Virus record (IMG/VR): IMGVR_UViG_3300048918_000187
Location: 1 to 39,342 of that record
Source of the DNA: a virus
DNA length: 39,342 nt
Reading direction: 5' to 3' (one strand)
This document shows, piece after piece, positions 20,438 through 29,312 of this stretch (the first letter of the stretch is position 1; each line of letters starts with the position of its first letter). The translations under genes were made by a program, and so were the position numbers. The notes under the pieces are model-generated. The model was not told where the DNA came from. It made no database searches and saw nothing but the letters and a program-made list of their open reading frames with translations.

Positions 20438-20913
20438 TACGCGTACCCCGCCGCGCCTGCGCAACGCAGAATGGTCCCGTCGTAATAGACGCTCAAAAAG
20501 TTCTTTGCGTTGGCGGTCGTTGTCCACGTTGGCGCGACACCGCCCGGGAATTTAAATAGCGTATCGAATGTGAGTACGCGGCCGCCCGTCGCGTCTTGAT
20601 CGATGGTGAAGTTGAGCACCATCCCTGCCGTTAGATTAGTGGGGTTGGACAATTTGCATGCGCCGCCCATGGTCAGCGAGAAGTTGTTCGACAGGCTTGC
20701 ATCAATAGCCACGGTGGTGCCGGAAGTCAATGCGACAGGCGTGACGCTTTGGTTTTTCGACCACACGCCGCCAACGCTTCGTAGAAACGTGCCGATAGCG
20801 CTGATGGCAATACGCACACTGGTCAGTACGCTGGAAACGGTTTGAGACGCTTCGAGCAGCTCAGTACCGTCAAGCGTGTTGCCCGCGGGGAGTTCGGAAA
20901 TGCGGCCAGCCAT
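20437..20913 (-). CDS. Putative tail fibre-base or appendage protein, 158 aa
   Basis: A 158-aa protein. ATG 20913 (MAGRISELPAGNTLDGTELLEAS) is chosen because this is the typical start of phage fibre-associated proteins and it lies just past the tail-tip stop. The C-terminal part is a Thr/Ser-rich beta region (FSLTMGGACKLSNPTNLTAG...) ending FLSVYYDGTILRCAG, like pre-neck or attachment domains of fibres. It probably links the LamG-type protein to the tail tip. That link is inferred from gene order. Confidence 0.6.
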   Translation of the reverse strand: MAGRISELPAGNTLDGTELLEASQTVSSVLTSVRIAISAIGTFLRSVGGVWSKNQSVTPVALTSGTTVAIDASLSNNFSLTMGGACKLSNPTNLTAGMVLNFTIDQDATGGRVLTFDTLFKFPGGVAPTWTTTANAKNFLSVYYDGTILRCAGAAGYA

Positions 20914-20915
20914 GA

Positions 20916-23405
20916 TTAAGACTCCGTGAAACGATTGAGAAAACCATCTTCGGTTACACGCTGCACATTGTTTTGCGTCAAACGCGGCACACCTTCCGAT
21001 CGGACGAGGGCAGTGTAGATGATTGATACCACAGGTGCGTCCTCTGCCACTTCGCCAAACCCGATCGCTCGGAAGAATATTTCTCGTCCAGCCCACTGTG
21101 GCGCGATCGGAAGAAAATAGGCGGCATCCATAAGGGTGAACGGCATGCCGCTCGTGATGTCGAATACGGCGGTACCGCCGAGACCGCGCTGCACGTTTGT
21201 CAGCTGGTAATTCTTATCCGACGTTTCGGTCGCAGTAGCAAACTGGCCAAGCTGAGCCGTTCCATCGCTATCGACGGCAGCGAAAGAATTCTGTGCAGCG
21301 GCCAACTGTGCGGGCGTTGCGCTTTCCAGACCAAACTTGAGCACTTCTACCGAAAGCGGTTCGCCGCCTGGGGGCTCATCGGCCGTGAAGGTGCCCATAT
21401 TGGATTCCATCACGATCTGAACGGCTTGCTGCCAAGTCTCTTGGCCATCGTAGGAGACTTGAACATTGCAGCCCAACCAACTATTACGACCGTCCGAACT
21501 TGCCGCTGCCAAATACACGCCAATACTGTCTTGGGGACGCTGCGCAGGCAGGTTCATAGCTATGAGTGTCGTCGGACCACTATAGCGAGACGCCGGCACG
21601 CTTGGGGCATTACCTAGGATCGGCTGCACGTTCGAGGTATACGCGCTCTGCCGATCATAGCGCAACGTGAAATCGATGGTCCCTTGACTGAGGGCCATCT
21701 CGTTGATCACGTAGCGCTTGCCTTCGAAGATGACTGGAAACCCACTCGGCAGTTGAAGATAGCACTCCGTATCGGCAAACGGCGTGCTGAGTTGAATTGT
21801 GCCTTGCAATGTGGCATAGGCGATTTTTAAAGCCTTGTCAGCGGCTTGTGTGGCGAGCGTCGCAGATATAGCCACGGGGATCTGAAACGCCTGATCGCCA
21901 ATCGCTTTGACTGTGGATGCGCGGCGGCGTGATGTGACATTTACCGACTGGTAATTCTGCGCCGGGTCGTAGTAGGAGGCAACAATGCGCTGTGGAAATT
22001 CGGTCTCTTGGCGGCGCGTGTTGTACGTTACTAGACCCGTGTCGGAGCCATCGCGCTCGACCAAATTCTCTAGGCTAAGAGTGACTGCCGCATCATCGCC
22101 GTAAGGGTGAAAATGAATCTTGTTGTCGTATTCGGACGCGAAGCAAAAGTACGCCTGCAACAATGGGGCTAAACAGTCCGAAGCGTTCGACGCCGTAGCG
22201 ATAATGTAGCCCGCCGGAGTAGCGTCCGGCAACGGAGATAGATCGATGTCCGTTGCGCCCAATCCGCCACGCTTGCATATGCGGCCGCATACCGTATCAA
22301 GGCTGATAACGCCTGATGGAATAGACGACGCGCTCAAGGACATAGCAACAAAAATCTTATTGTCGCTAACCTCGTCGGCTTCGGTTGTGCGCAATGCGAA
22401 GGTGACGCTGCCATTGCGTGTAGCCGTCCAAACGAAAACTTGCTGGTCTGTGCCTTGGTGAGTGCGTGGCGTCGAATAGTAAATCTCGCCGTCAATATAA
22501 AGGTCGGCCCAGTTGTCCGTCCAAATGTGGATAGTGACGGGAGCACCGGAATTTATATCGACAGTCTTGCGAATCCAGATCGTTTGACCTTGCCCCTGAT
22601 CAGGAATAAGCGTTCCCACTTCCATGCCTTCAAAGAAGTTGCCGAACCCGCCCGGCCCTTCGTTCCAATCGGAGTCATCATAGCTAGGCGACGAGTAGTC
22701 CTCTGTGCTGCCTGGGTAATTCGATTTGTACTTAAAAATATCGGTGTAGGCGACGTTTACCGCCGGAAAGCCTGCTGTGGCGACCACGAACTGAAAGGCC
22801 GGGATGCGGTCGCCGGCCGACGTTACGTCAAAACTCTTAAACACGGCTAGGCACATGCCGCGGTATGCCGGAGTGTTACCGACGCCTGTTATAGCTTCCA
22901 GCGTCGGGTGCGGCATCTGATCTTCGCCGCCGTAAAGAAAATCTACATTAGCCTTCCACTTCGCCGAATCACTTAAAATGGCCGATCCGGGGCGCACGTC
23001 ATAAACTAATTTGCCATCTTGATACACCATCAAGATTTGAGAAACAGTGCTGTCGCGTAACTCGCACGATTCGCACACTGCAATGGCGAAATCTTGTTGC
23101 GCTGTGAATGTCTCCGTTACCGTGCCGCTACCCTTGCCGCCGTCTTTGTGGCGAATTTGCCGGCGCGGGCTGACTTGCACAATCGTGCCGGCGCACATCG
23201 CCGTGCCTTGAATCCATGCGATGACTTGGCCATCCGTGGACGTTTGCGTTTGCCCGTCGCCGATCTTCGGCCCTTTGATGATCGTGGGATCGATCGCACC
23301 GCCAATGTACCCGCCGATAGCCGAACCGATCGCACCGCCAACCGGGCCGCCAAAGTAGGAGCCAACGATAAGGCCGATGGTACTGCCGATTTGTTGACCG
23401 GACAT
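20916..23405 (-). CDS. Tail-tip/host-specificity protein with inserted carbohydrate-binding-like domain
   Basis: An 829-aa protein matching the phage tail protein family (PF13550-like) at the place of lambda gpJ. The N-terminus (about 6-40) is a Gly-rich hydrophobic zipper-like stretch (GSYFGGPVGGAIGSAIGG), typical of these proteins. At about 221-365 a beta-sandwich module is inserted (SYDDSDWNEGPGGFG ... TIWIRKTVDI ... DLYIDGEIYY) that resembles galactose-binding-like domains of glycosidases. The remainder continues the conserved core. It would form the tail tip that recognises the host and triggers DNA release. It sits 13 nt after the NlpC/P60 gene. Confidence 0.75.
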   Translation of the reverse strand: MSGQQIGSTIGLIVGSYFGGPVGGAIGSAIGGYIGGAIDPTIIKGPKIGDGQTQTSTDGQVIAWIQGTAMCAGTIVQVSPRRQIRHKDGGKGSGTVTETFTAQQDFAIAVCESCELRDSTVSQILMVYQDGKLVYDVRPGSAILSDSAKWKANVDFLYGGEDQMPHPTLEAITGVGNTPAYRGMCLAVFKSFDVTSAGDRIPAFQFVVATAGFPAVNVAYTDIFKYKSNYPGSTEDYSSPSYDDSDWNEGPGGFGNFFEGMEVGTLIPDQGQGQTIWIRKTVDINSGAPVTIHIWTDNWADLYIDGEIYYSTPRTHQGTDQQVFVWTATRNGSVTFALRTTEADEVSDNKIFVAMSLSASSIPSGVISLDTVCGRICKRGGLGATDIDLSPLPDATPAGYIIATASNASDCLAPLLQAYFCFASEYDNKIHFHPYGDDAAVTLSLENLVERDGSDTGLVTYNTRRQETEFPQRIVASYYDPAQNYQSVNVTSRRRASTVKAIGDQAFQIPVAISATLATQAADKALKIAYATLQGTIQLSTPFADTECYLQLPSGFPVIFEGKRYVINEMALSQGTIDFTLRYDRQSAYTSNVQPILGNAPSVPASRYSGPTTLIAMNLPAQRPQDSIGVYLAAASSDGRNSWLGCNVQVSYDGQETWQQAVQIVMESNMGTFTADEPPGGEPLSVEVLKFGLESATPAQLAAAQNSFAAVDSDGTAQLGQFATATETSDKNYQLTNVQRGLGGTAVFDITSGMPFTLMDAAYFLPIAPQWAGREIFFRAIGFGEVAEDAPVVSIIYTALVRSEGVPRLTQNNVQRVTEDGFLNRFTES

Positions 23406-23418
23406 TTAGTCGCTTCCC

Positions 23419-23841
23419 CTACGGTCTGAACGCTTCGACAATATAGCTGGTCCATTCTGCGTCTAGGCGGTGCTCAATGCATTTTTTGACCATCGCATAG
23501 GCGTGAATGAGTGACAGACCGCCGTAAAGATAGTCGCCAAGAATGGCCAAGTGGCACGGCTCGCCTTGGAAACGCATGAGCACGATATCCCCTGGCTGAA
23601 TATCCGCCTTGTCGATCGACTCGAAATTCATGGCCAGGTGCGCGCTGAGGCGGCCGCCGAGCGGCTCGCGACCATAAGCTGGCATATCGATAGGAGGACG
23701 CCCGGCGGCGCTCAGCGAGACGTACACGAGGCCGGCGCAATCTACGCCATTGCGTGACCGGCCTTGATGGCGGAAACGCACCGACTGAGCCACATAGCTA
23801 CGGGCCTCCGCTAACATGACCACGATCTGTTCCGGCGTCAT
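23419..23841 (-). CDS. Tail-associated NlpC/P60 peptidase
   Basis: A 140-aa cysteine peptidase of the phage NlpC/P60 type. The catalytic set is readable as Cys35 in NGVDCAGLVY, His98 in EPCHLAILGD and His113 in SLIHAYA. QPGDIVLM precedes the first His as usual. It corresponds to the lambda gpK N-terminal region and is thought to cut peptidoglycan cross-links during DNA entry. It overlaps the DUF2163 gene (ATGA) and precedes the tail-tip gene, a fixed order in this phage type. Confidence 0.85.
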   Translation of the reverse strand: MTPEQIVVMLAEARSYVAQSVRFRHQGRSRNGVDCAGLVYVSLSAAGRPPIDMPAYGREPLGGRLSAHLAMNFESIDKADIQPGDIVLMRFQGEPCHLAILGDYLYGGLSLIHAYAMVKKCIEHRLDAEWTSYIVEAFRP

Positions 23842-24989
23842 GAGCTGGGTGCCGCATTGGTTGGGGACATGAGGTCCGCGCCGTCCGCGCGGGGCAACTC
23901 GGGTTCGGCCCGCATATTCAGAAGATTGTCATAAACGTCTCGGCATGTCGCCTTTGAAAAGTCGCAGTCGCGGCGGATCTCTAGCGTGTCGCCCGCTTGA
24001 ATTGTATCGGTCGTTGGAATCGACAACACAACCGCCCCTGTGGCCTCGTCGTAAGATTCGACTTCGTTTTCTTGCCCCGTGTTTAGGCCGCTGAGCCAGC
24101 GCACCACGCCCGGCGAAAAGTAGCCGTCTGGAAATAGGGTGATTGTCCCATCCCAGGTTAACGCCGCGCCGCTGCCCGGCGCCGTACCAAACGTCACCTG
24201 GCCTGTACCGTCGACAGTCGCGCCAGCCGCCACGATGCCGTTTACTTTGATATCCGTCACAGTGAAACCAGACGTTACTTTATCGCCCGCCGTGTCGAGC
24301 AATTGGAAATGCACAGATGTTCCGTCGCCGCTTCCGAAAGGCACGGCCGAAACAGGCCCGATCGATCCGCCGCCGCCAGCACCGCCGCCCGGTTTAACCG
24401 TCAAAGTGAACTCGCGGTCGTTTTCGGCGCCCACGGTGTCAACGCCGGTCGCATACCAAAGCAACGGCATTTTGCATCGCTCGTCACCGAACGCTGCGCG
24501 GCAGGTAATGGACGTCAGCTCGACAATCGAATCTTGCTTGAGGATCTGCGTCAGCGAGCGCATTTCCAGCTGACATGTTAGATCATCGATCATCGTCACC
24601 TGGCCCACTTGGCCGCCGCTGATAATCGCATGGCCATGATCGAGCGCCTGGTAATTGACGAGGTATTGCACGAAACGCGCGCTATCGTAGTCACCGCGGT
24701 TCACGCCTTCCAACGTCATACCGTCCGTCGGATAGGTTGCGGCGAGGCTCGTAGCTTCGCTGTTATCTACATCGAGCGCGGCTGATGTCGTCGTATCGAA
24801 TGACGTATAGCCGGTTTTCGCTTTGTAAGTCAGCGGTCCTGTACCGTCGTCATAGGTAACGTCTTGATCGAGCGTGGTGATTCCAAACGTCGCAACGCCT
24901 TCGATGGCCGGCATCACTTTCAGCAAGTAGCAAAGCGTCGTGGCACTTTTGGCGAGGTCCGTGGCCAATGCCGAAGGAACGGTGCGCAC
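23838..24989 (-). CDS. DUF2163 distal tail protein
   Basis: A 383-aa protein of the DUF2163 (BR0599) type, a tail hub or baseplate component encoded between the DUF2460 and NlpC/P60 genes. Conserved-looking parts are LEMRSLTQILKQDSIVELTSITCRAAFGDERCKM (in segments, about 141-173) and the C-terminal EIRRDCDFSKATCRDVYDN, whose Cys residues are typical. It is longer than I expect for the family, because a module at about 218-283 (GSGDGTSVHFQLL...GQVTFGTAPGSGAALTW) is inserted after a Gly-rich linker. The same module is in the upstream neighbour. Confidence 0.8.
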   Translation of the reverse strand: MRTVPSALATDLAKSATTLCYLLKVMPAIEGVATFGITTLDQDVTYDDGTGPLTYKAKTGYTSFDTTTSAALDVDNSEATSLAATYPTDGMTLEGVNRGDYDSARFVQYLVNYQALDHGHAIISGGQVGQVTMIDDLTCQLEMRSLTQILKQDSIVELTSITCRAAFGDERCKMPLLWYATGVDTVGAENDREFTLTVKPGGGAGGGGSIGPVSAVPFGSGDGTSVHFQLLDTAGDKVTSGFTVTDIKVNGIVAAGATVDGTGQVTFGTAPGSGAALTWDGTITLFPDGYFSPGVVRWLSGLNTGQENEVESYDEATGAVVLSIPTTDTIQAGDTLEIRRDCDFSKATCRDVYDNLLNMRAEPELPRADGADLMSPTNAAPSS

Positions 24990-25610
24990 TCAGTCATCCT
25001 CCGCAAGCACTTCGATCAGGTCTACGCTGCCGTCTTGACGAAATGCTCCAGACGATTTATTGCCGATTGAGAAGGGCAGCGAATCGATCGCGAACCGAAC
25101 CTGCACCCAAAATTGACCGGTCCATGTGAGCGCTGCGCCGTTAGCGGGAGGGCTACTAAAAGTCACTTGCCCGGTCGTCGCATCAACCGTCACGCCGCTC
25201 GTTTGAAGCGTCCCATTGACGCGGATCTGTACGCCAGTAAGCGTGTCGGGCTTCGTGACCACGCGGGTATAGGTGCCTCCGCCGGCCGAGGAAATCTTCG
25301 ACAGTTGAAAGATTGTCGTGGCCCCATCGCCTGTTCCGAAACTATCGTTTGTGGCTTGATAGTCGCCCCAATCGCGCTGCAGAAAAGTATGCAGCTGGCC
25401 CATGCAAATAAGGAACACTTTCTTGACCGCGAGGTACTGCGTCGGCGTCAATGCGCTGAACGGCGCGGTGAACTTGTGGCGCACCATCGCCCAATCGGCG
25501 TTACGCTTCTCGCGCCCGTTGGCCATGGCCTTGATATTCGTGCTGAACTCGGGGCCGCCTTGCCAGCCAAAGGCCGGCGTCGGGTCTATTTCAATCGCGA
25601 AAAAACTCAT
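24990..25610 (-). CDS. DUF2460 distal tail protein
   Basis: A 206-aa protein of the DUF2460 (TIGR02217-like) type: PAFGWQGGPEFSTNIKAMANGREKRNADW at the N-terminus (in parts, about 12-40) and FLICMGQLHTFLQRDWGDY near 66-84. The family forms the distal tail ring between tape measure and hub. Residues 91-167 hold a beta module (GTGDGATTIFQL...GQVTFSSPPANGAALTW) shared with the next gene. It has a 4-nt overlap with the tape measure gene and abuts the DUF2163 gene. Confidence 0.8.
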   Translation of the reverse strand: MSFFAIEIDPTPAFGWQGGPEFSTNIKAMANGREKRNADWAMVRHKFTAPFSALTPTQYLAVKKVFLICMGQLHTFLQRDWGDYQATNDSFGTGDGATTIFQLSKISSAGGGTYTRVVTKPDTLTGVQIRVNGTLQTSGVTVDATTGQVTFSSPPANGAALTWTGQFWVQVRFAIDSLPFSIGNKSSGAFRQDGSVDLIEVLAEDD

Positions 25611-28090
25611 CCGCCATTCCTCGTCGTAGCGATACGCTGCGCACGTGCTGTTGCCGTAGCGACTTGATCCGCCGTGCGGCGCGTGCTGGTCGGCTGCACA
25701 TAGACATTCGTGATCTGCGCGCCGCCCAGGCCGCCGATGCGACTGTTAGGCACGATCGTGCCGGCGCCCGGCGGCGTGAATAGCTCCGGGCCCTTCTCGC
25801 CCACAAGGTACGTCTTGCCCGTTTGAAGGTTACCGCCGGACGCAAAGCCCCCGCCGAATCCAAAAGCTTTTAGGATCGAATCGAAAAAGCCTCCGCCCAC
25901 AGAGCCGCTAGAACCGCCATTGTTGAGATAATTGCTGAGCAAATCGTCCGAGCCACTTCCGCCAGAAGGCGTAACGTTTGGCTTAGAGAAAAGGCCAAGC
26001 AATTTTCCAAACAACCCGCTACTGGAGGAACCGCCGCCCGCCTCCGCTGCAGCGTCTTGCTGCACTTGATCGGCGTTGGAAAGGCTGTTGTAGCTCCCTG
26101 CCTTACCAAAAAGCTGCCCAAGCAATCCGCCGGCCGAACCGCCCAGCTGGCCCGTCTTATCGAAATCGCCGAATAACGCTTTGCTGATCTGCGCGGCTGC
26201 AGCTTCGGAAACCATTTTCTGGAGCAACGTCACGAAGTTATCAAAGAACCCTTTGAGCCCGGTTTTCGTCGGGTCTTCAAAAAACGAAGCGATATCTTGC
26301 TGAATCCCACGCGCAGCCTGCAACGCATATTCCCCGCCGTCGTTCGCCGCTTTCTTGGCGCTATCGACTTTCAGGTCATAGAGCTGCTGCTGATACCGAC
26401 GTTGATCCTGATAATCCTCGCTAGAAATTTGACCCGCGTCCTGTTGCAAATCGAGCTTCTTAAGCGCCTCGTTGTAGTCCAGTGTTACCTGCGCAAGCTG
26501 CGCCGTATGGTTCGCAGCGGCCTGTAGATCCGTCACCTGTGCCTGCAGCTGCAGTGTCACGTCGTGATTATCGAGCTGCGCCTGCGCGGTCGCCGCGTCG
26601 TAAGTGGCTTTAGCCAAATCCTGCATTTGCTTGGTAAACGCTGCGACTTGCGAGGTCGGTATACCTTCCTCAGTATATTTCGCCGCTTCCTTGTTTATCT
26701 TGGTCAGCGAGTCTTGATAGGCGTCCCACGCGGGAATGCCGGTCTTGTATAGTTGATCGGTTTGCTCCGCGACCGCATCGGCCATCGTCCGCGTGGCTTC
26801 GGTGATGCGCTTCTGCAACGCGAGCGCGTCCTCTTGCGCTTTCTTGGCGGCGGCGTCTGCAGCGGCCTGCGCTTTCTTGGCAGCTGCGGCCTTTGCCTGC
26901 GCCGTCAAATAGTCCTGCGCCACCTGATCGGCGACATCGCCCCCGACGCCGTTATCATTCGCGCCTTTCGTGCCGCCGGGCTTGGGCGGATTGAAGATCG
27001 CGCCGTAACTGTCCGAGAGCGCGCTTCCGTTCTGCCCGATCTGATCACGGACGTTCCCGGCAACCTGCTTGGCGCCCGTGATAATGCTGTTGAAATAGGC
27101 GCCGTAAGCCGCTGCGGCTTTCTGCAATGGCGTGCCGCTAGATTCCGTGGCGGCTTTGGCCGCGGCGGTGAATCCATCACCGACCTTACCGATCAAATCG
27201 CCAGCGCCGGCTAGCACCGTCGTCACGTCTTGAATCGCGGTCTTAACCGTGGATATGGCCGCGACGACAAGCTTGATCGCATCGGCCAGCACACTCGCCT
27301 GATCGGCGAATCCTTGGGTTTCCTTGGCCGCGTCGACGGCCTGGCCGCTATAGGCGACTAGCGACGGCAGCAAGTCGATCGTCAGATTGTTGGCGAAGCC
27401 TTTGGCCGCCACGCCAAGGCGCGTAAGGTTATCGTTGAAATCCTCGGCCGCTTTGCCATTCTCGCCCGACACTACCGCGCCGAATTGCTCGGCCTCGGTG
27501 CTCAAATCCTTGAGCGCTTCGCTGCCGCCATTCAGCAGCGGAATTGCCTGCGCGCCAGACTTACCCAGCAGCTCGATCGCAATGGCCGTCTTGGTGGCGC
27601 CGTCCGGCAGTAGCTTGAACAGATCGGCCAGGTCGCCCAGGACTTCCTGTGGCGCGCGCAACGAGCCGTCCGCATTCTTGACGGCGATACCTAGGGAGCT
27701 GAAGGCGAGCGCCTGCTGCTCCGTTCCTTGCGCTGCTGCAACGATATTCTTGTTAAGCTTGGCAACCGTGGTCACGAGGTCGTCGGTCGAGACGTCCGAA
27801 AGCTTGGCCGCATAGGCCAGTTTGGAAAACTCGTCGGTCGCAATGCCGATCTTTTGCGCGTCTTTGCTGAATTGGTCGAACTGCTCAAGGCTCGACGTGA
27901 GCAACTCGGGAATTTTCTCGATGCCGGACGAAATAGCGTTGCCGATCGCCGTACCGACCGCTGCCGCCTTGGTGACGATTGATTGCAGCGATTGCTCGGT
28001 AAGGCGCGCCGCTTTGCCCAGGTCGCTCTGCAGCGTGCCGGTGTTGGCCACCACATCGATCGTCAATGTACCAAGCGATTGAGCGGCCAT
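25607..28090 (-). CDS. Tail tape measure protein
   Basis: An 827-aa protein, the longest in the tail module after the tail tip, located directly after the G/GT chaperones. It has N-terminal coiled-coil and amphipathic helices (about 20-330), hydrophobic patches near residues 40-60 and 265-300, a long Ala/Lys/Gln helix region (about 390-560) and a Gly-rich C-terminus with GKTYLVGEKGPELFTPPGAG, a hallmark of lambda/HK97-type tape measures. It sets tail length and helps DNA ejection. By the usual ~0.15 nm per residue, a tail of roughly 120 nm is inferred. Confidence 0.88.
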   Translation of the reverse strand: MAAQSLGTLTIDVVANTGTLQSDLGKAARLTEQSLQSIVTKAAAVGTAIGNAISSGIEKIPELLTSSLEQFDQFSKDAQKIGIATDEFSKLAYAAKLSDVSTDDLVTTVAKLNKNIVAAAQGTEQQALAFSSLGIAVKNADGSLRAPQEVLGDLADLFKLLPDGATKTAIAIELLGKSGAQAIPLLNGGSEALKDLSTEAEQFGAVVSGENGKAAEDFNDNLTRLGVAAKGFANNLTIDLLPSLVAYSGQAVDAAKETQGFADQASVLADAIKLVVAAISTVKTAIQDVTTVLAGAGDLIGKVGDGFTAAAKAATESSGTPLQKAAAAYGAYFNSIITGAKQVAGNVRDQIGQNGSALSDSYGAIFNPPKPGGTKGANDNGVGGDVADQVAQDYLTAQAKAAAAKKAQAAADAAAKKAQEDALALQKRITEATRTMADAVAEQTDQLYKTGIPAWDAYQDSLTKINKEAAKYTEEGIPTSQVAAFTKQMQDLAKATYDAATAQAQLDNHDVTLQLQAQVTDLQAAANHTAQLAQVTLDYNEALKKLDLQQDAGQISSEDYQDQRRYQQQLYDLKVDSAKKAANDGGEYALQAARGIQQDIASFFEDPTKTGLKGFFDNFVTLLQKMVSEAAAAQISKALFGDFDKTGQLGGSAGGLLGQLFGKAGSYNSLSNADQVQQDAAAEAGGGSSSSGLFGKLLGLFSKPNVTPSGGSGSDDLLSNYLNNGGSSGSVGGGFFDSILKAFGFGGGFASGGNLQTGKTYLVGEKGPELFTPPGAGTIVPNSRIGGLGGAQITNVYVQPTSTRRTADQVATATARAQRIATTRNGG

Positions 28091-28728
28091 TTATCCGAAT
28101 CCGAATTCGCGAAGGATGCCCTGCGTCTCTTGATCGGCTTGGCTTTGGCGAGGCCACGCCATGAAGTCGCGCAACGTTGCCGTAGTATTGCCATAGCCGC
28201 GTTGAGTGGCAAGGATTTGATTCGCCGCCGGCATGTCGTACCGGCGCTCGAATCCCAGCGTGCCGTGCCAGTAACGGTACAGCTTCCACGCATTGAACTC
28301 GCGCATGGACATTTGATTTTTGAGCTGGCCAACCGTTTTCCCGCCGATGGCAAGCGCCAGCTCGTGCCATAGATCCTCGACGGGGTCTATTTTTCCGGTT
28401 CGACTTCCTGTGCCGGCGCCACGCGCTGCATCAGGCCGTTCTGGATATACACCTCGTCGCGGATAGCGCGGAACCACGTGGGCAGCAGGTTGCCGGCTTG
28501 CTCCGCGGTAAGGCTGTCCGCCGCATCGTCGCCCAGGCGCAGCAGCTTGGCCACGACGAACGCATCACGCGACTTCACATCCTTGGGCAACTCATCATTA
28601 AGCAGCGCTTGCATTTCCGCATAGCTCACGACGCGCACGAAAATATCGGCCGTCTTGTCGTCAAGCGTGATCGTGGCCTTGATCGGCGCTTCGGGCGCAA
28701 AGGCGCCCAGGTTTTCGAGCTGGTTCAT
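28091..28728 (-). CDS. Tail assembly chaperone G-T fusion made by -1 frameshift
   Basis: The downstream frame (28390 to 28091) is open, is -1 relative to the G gene, and has no convincing start of its own. Slippage on the A5 run (28394-28390) just before the G stop would join ...EVEPEK to IDPVEDLWHELALAIGGKTV..., a C-terminal extension of about 99 aa of the kind found in lambda gpGT (DUF4035-like: GGKTVGQLKNQMSMREFNAWKLY). gpGT recruits tail tube subunits to the tape measure in lambda. The fusion would be about 212 aa. The T part ends directly before the tape measure ATG. Confidence 0.8.
28387..28396 (-). other. Programmed -1 frameshift site (stop-adjacent A5 slip)
   Basis: On the minus strand the G frame reads GAA-AAA-TAG and the -1 frame reads GGA-AAA-ATA. 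The P-site AAA re-pairs perfectly after a -1 slip because five A residues precede the T. The stop codon in the A site would add a pause. This is a variant of the XXXYYYZ heptamer known from lambda (GGGAAAG). Confidence 0.7.
28387..28728 (-). CDS. Tail assembly chaperone G
   Basis: A 113-aa acidic protein in the lambda gpG position, between tail tube and tape measure. GGAG lies about 10 nt before ATG 28728. It contains KATITLDDKTADIFVRVVSYAEMQALL (in parts, about 18-43), similar to phage TAC chaperones, and ends EVEPEK followed by TAG. The stop codon lies immediately after an A5 run that allows -1 slippage into the T frame. Most ribosomes would stop here and make the shorter form. Confidence 0.8.
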   Translation of the reverse strand: MNQLENLGAFAPEAPIKATITLDDKTADIFVRVVSYAEMQALLNDELPKDVKSRDAFVVAKLLRLGDDAADSLTAEQAGNLLPTWFRAIRDEVYIQNGLMQRVAPAQEVEPEK

Positions 28729-28738
28729 TTTCTATACT

Positions 28739-28758
28739 CCGCCGTTTAGAAAAGGCGG
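28739..28758 (-). other. Hairpin overlapping the G-gene ribosome-binding site
   Basis: CCGCC (28739-28743) and GGCGG (28754-28758) form a 5-bp GC stem. On the minus strand its 3' arm runs into GGAG, the Shine-Dalgarno of the chaperone gene, so the stem could lower translation of G relative to the tail tube. No T-run follows. Confidence 0.35.
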
Positions 28759-28778
28759 CCCGGGTTGGCTGAGACGTA

Positions 28779-28794
28779 CCGCCGCGAACGGCGG
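28779..28794 (-). other. Strong stem-loop after the tail tube gene
   Basis: CCGCCG-CGAA-CGGCGG is a perfect 6-bp GC stem. On the leftward transcript it reads with a UUCG loop, which is unusually stable. It lies 39 nt after the tail tube stop and has no T-run, so it looks like an mRNA 3'-end stabiliser or partial attenuator, not a full terminator. Confidence 0.5.
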
Positions 28795-28832
28795 CGCGCG
28801 GGGTCTGACCCAGCGCCCGGACCATAAAGCGA

Positions 28833-29309
28833 TTACGGGGCCTTGGGATGCAGGCCCACCGCGCCGGACACCTGAATCGCGATGGCGTTGGTCACCACGG
28901 CATTCAATGCGATGTCCCACGGGAAGTCCTGCACAAAGCCCAGGAAGTCGAGGAAGGTGCGTGTGGTCGGATAGGTCACCGCGCCGGCCGTATCGACCGT
29001 GGGCACCACCGTGAGCGCACCGTCACCCAAGCCCACGATGAAATGCACATCGGTCGTGCCGTCCACGTAGAGCTCGTGCAGACGATTCATGCTCGCGTCG
29101 TTGGCCGCATACTGAATCGTGAACGTCGCGGTGCCCGGCGCCTTGAGGCCCGGCACGTAGGTGCGCGCAGGCGATTCAAGGCAGGTCGTCTCGATCTGAT
29201 CGGCCGCGCCACCCAGGCCGCTGATCGCGGTCACACAGGTCACGTGGGTCAAGGTTTCCGTATCCGGGTCGATAAACCACAGAGACGTGTTTTGCGTTTT
29301 CGTTGCCAT
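28833..29309 (-). CDS. Major tail tube protein
   Basis: A 158-aa beta-rich protein (MATKTQNTSLWFIDPDTETLTHVTCVTAISGLGGAADQIE, in parts). FTIQYAANDASMNRLHELYVDG and a C-terminal AIQVSGAVGL fit tail tube proteins of the HK97/lambda gpV type. It lies between the tail completion gene and the chaperones, the fixed place for the tube gene. It would polymerise into the hollow tail. It is followed by strong hairpins in the only sizeable gap (104 nt) of the tail module, consistent with high expression. Confidence 0.8.
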   Translation of the reverse strand: MATKTQNTSLWFIDPDTETLTHVTCVTAISGLGGAADQIETTCLESPARTYVPGLKAPGTATFTIQYAANDASMNRLHELYVDGTTDVHFIVGLGDGALTVVPTVDTAGAVTYPTTRTFLDFLGFVQDFPWDIALNAVVTNAIAIQVSGAVGLHPKAP

Positions 29310-29312
29310 GGC

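Noticed and set aside
28091-28477. T chaperone as an independent gene starting at 28477
   Set aside because: The part before the A5 slip site (MVPRYPRRGVYPERPD...) is the shifted reading of the G gene with no ribosome-binding site. The frameshift explanation fits better.
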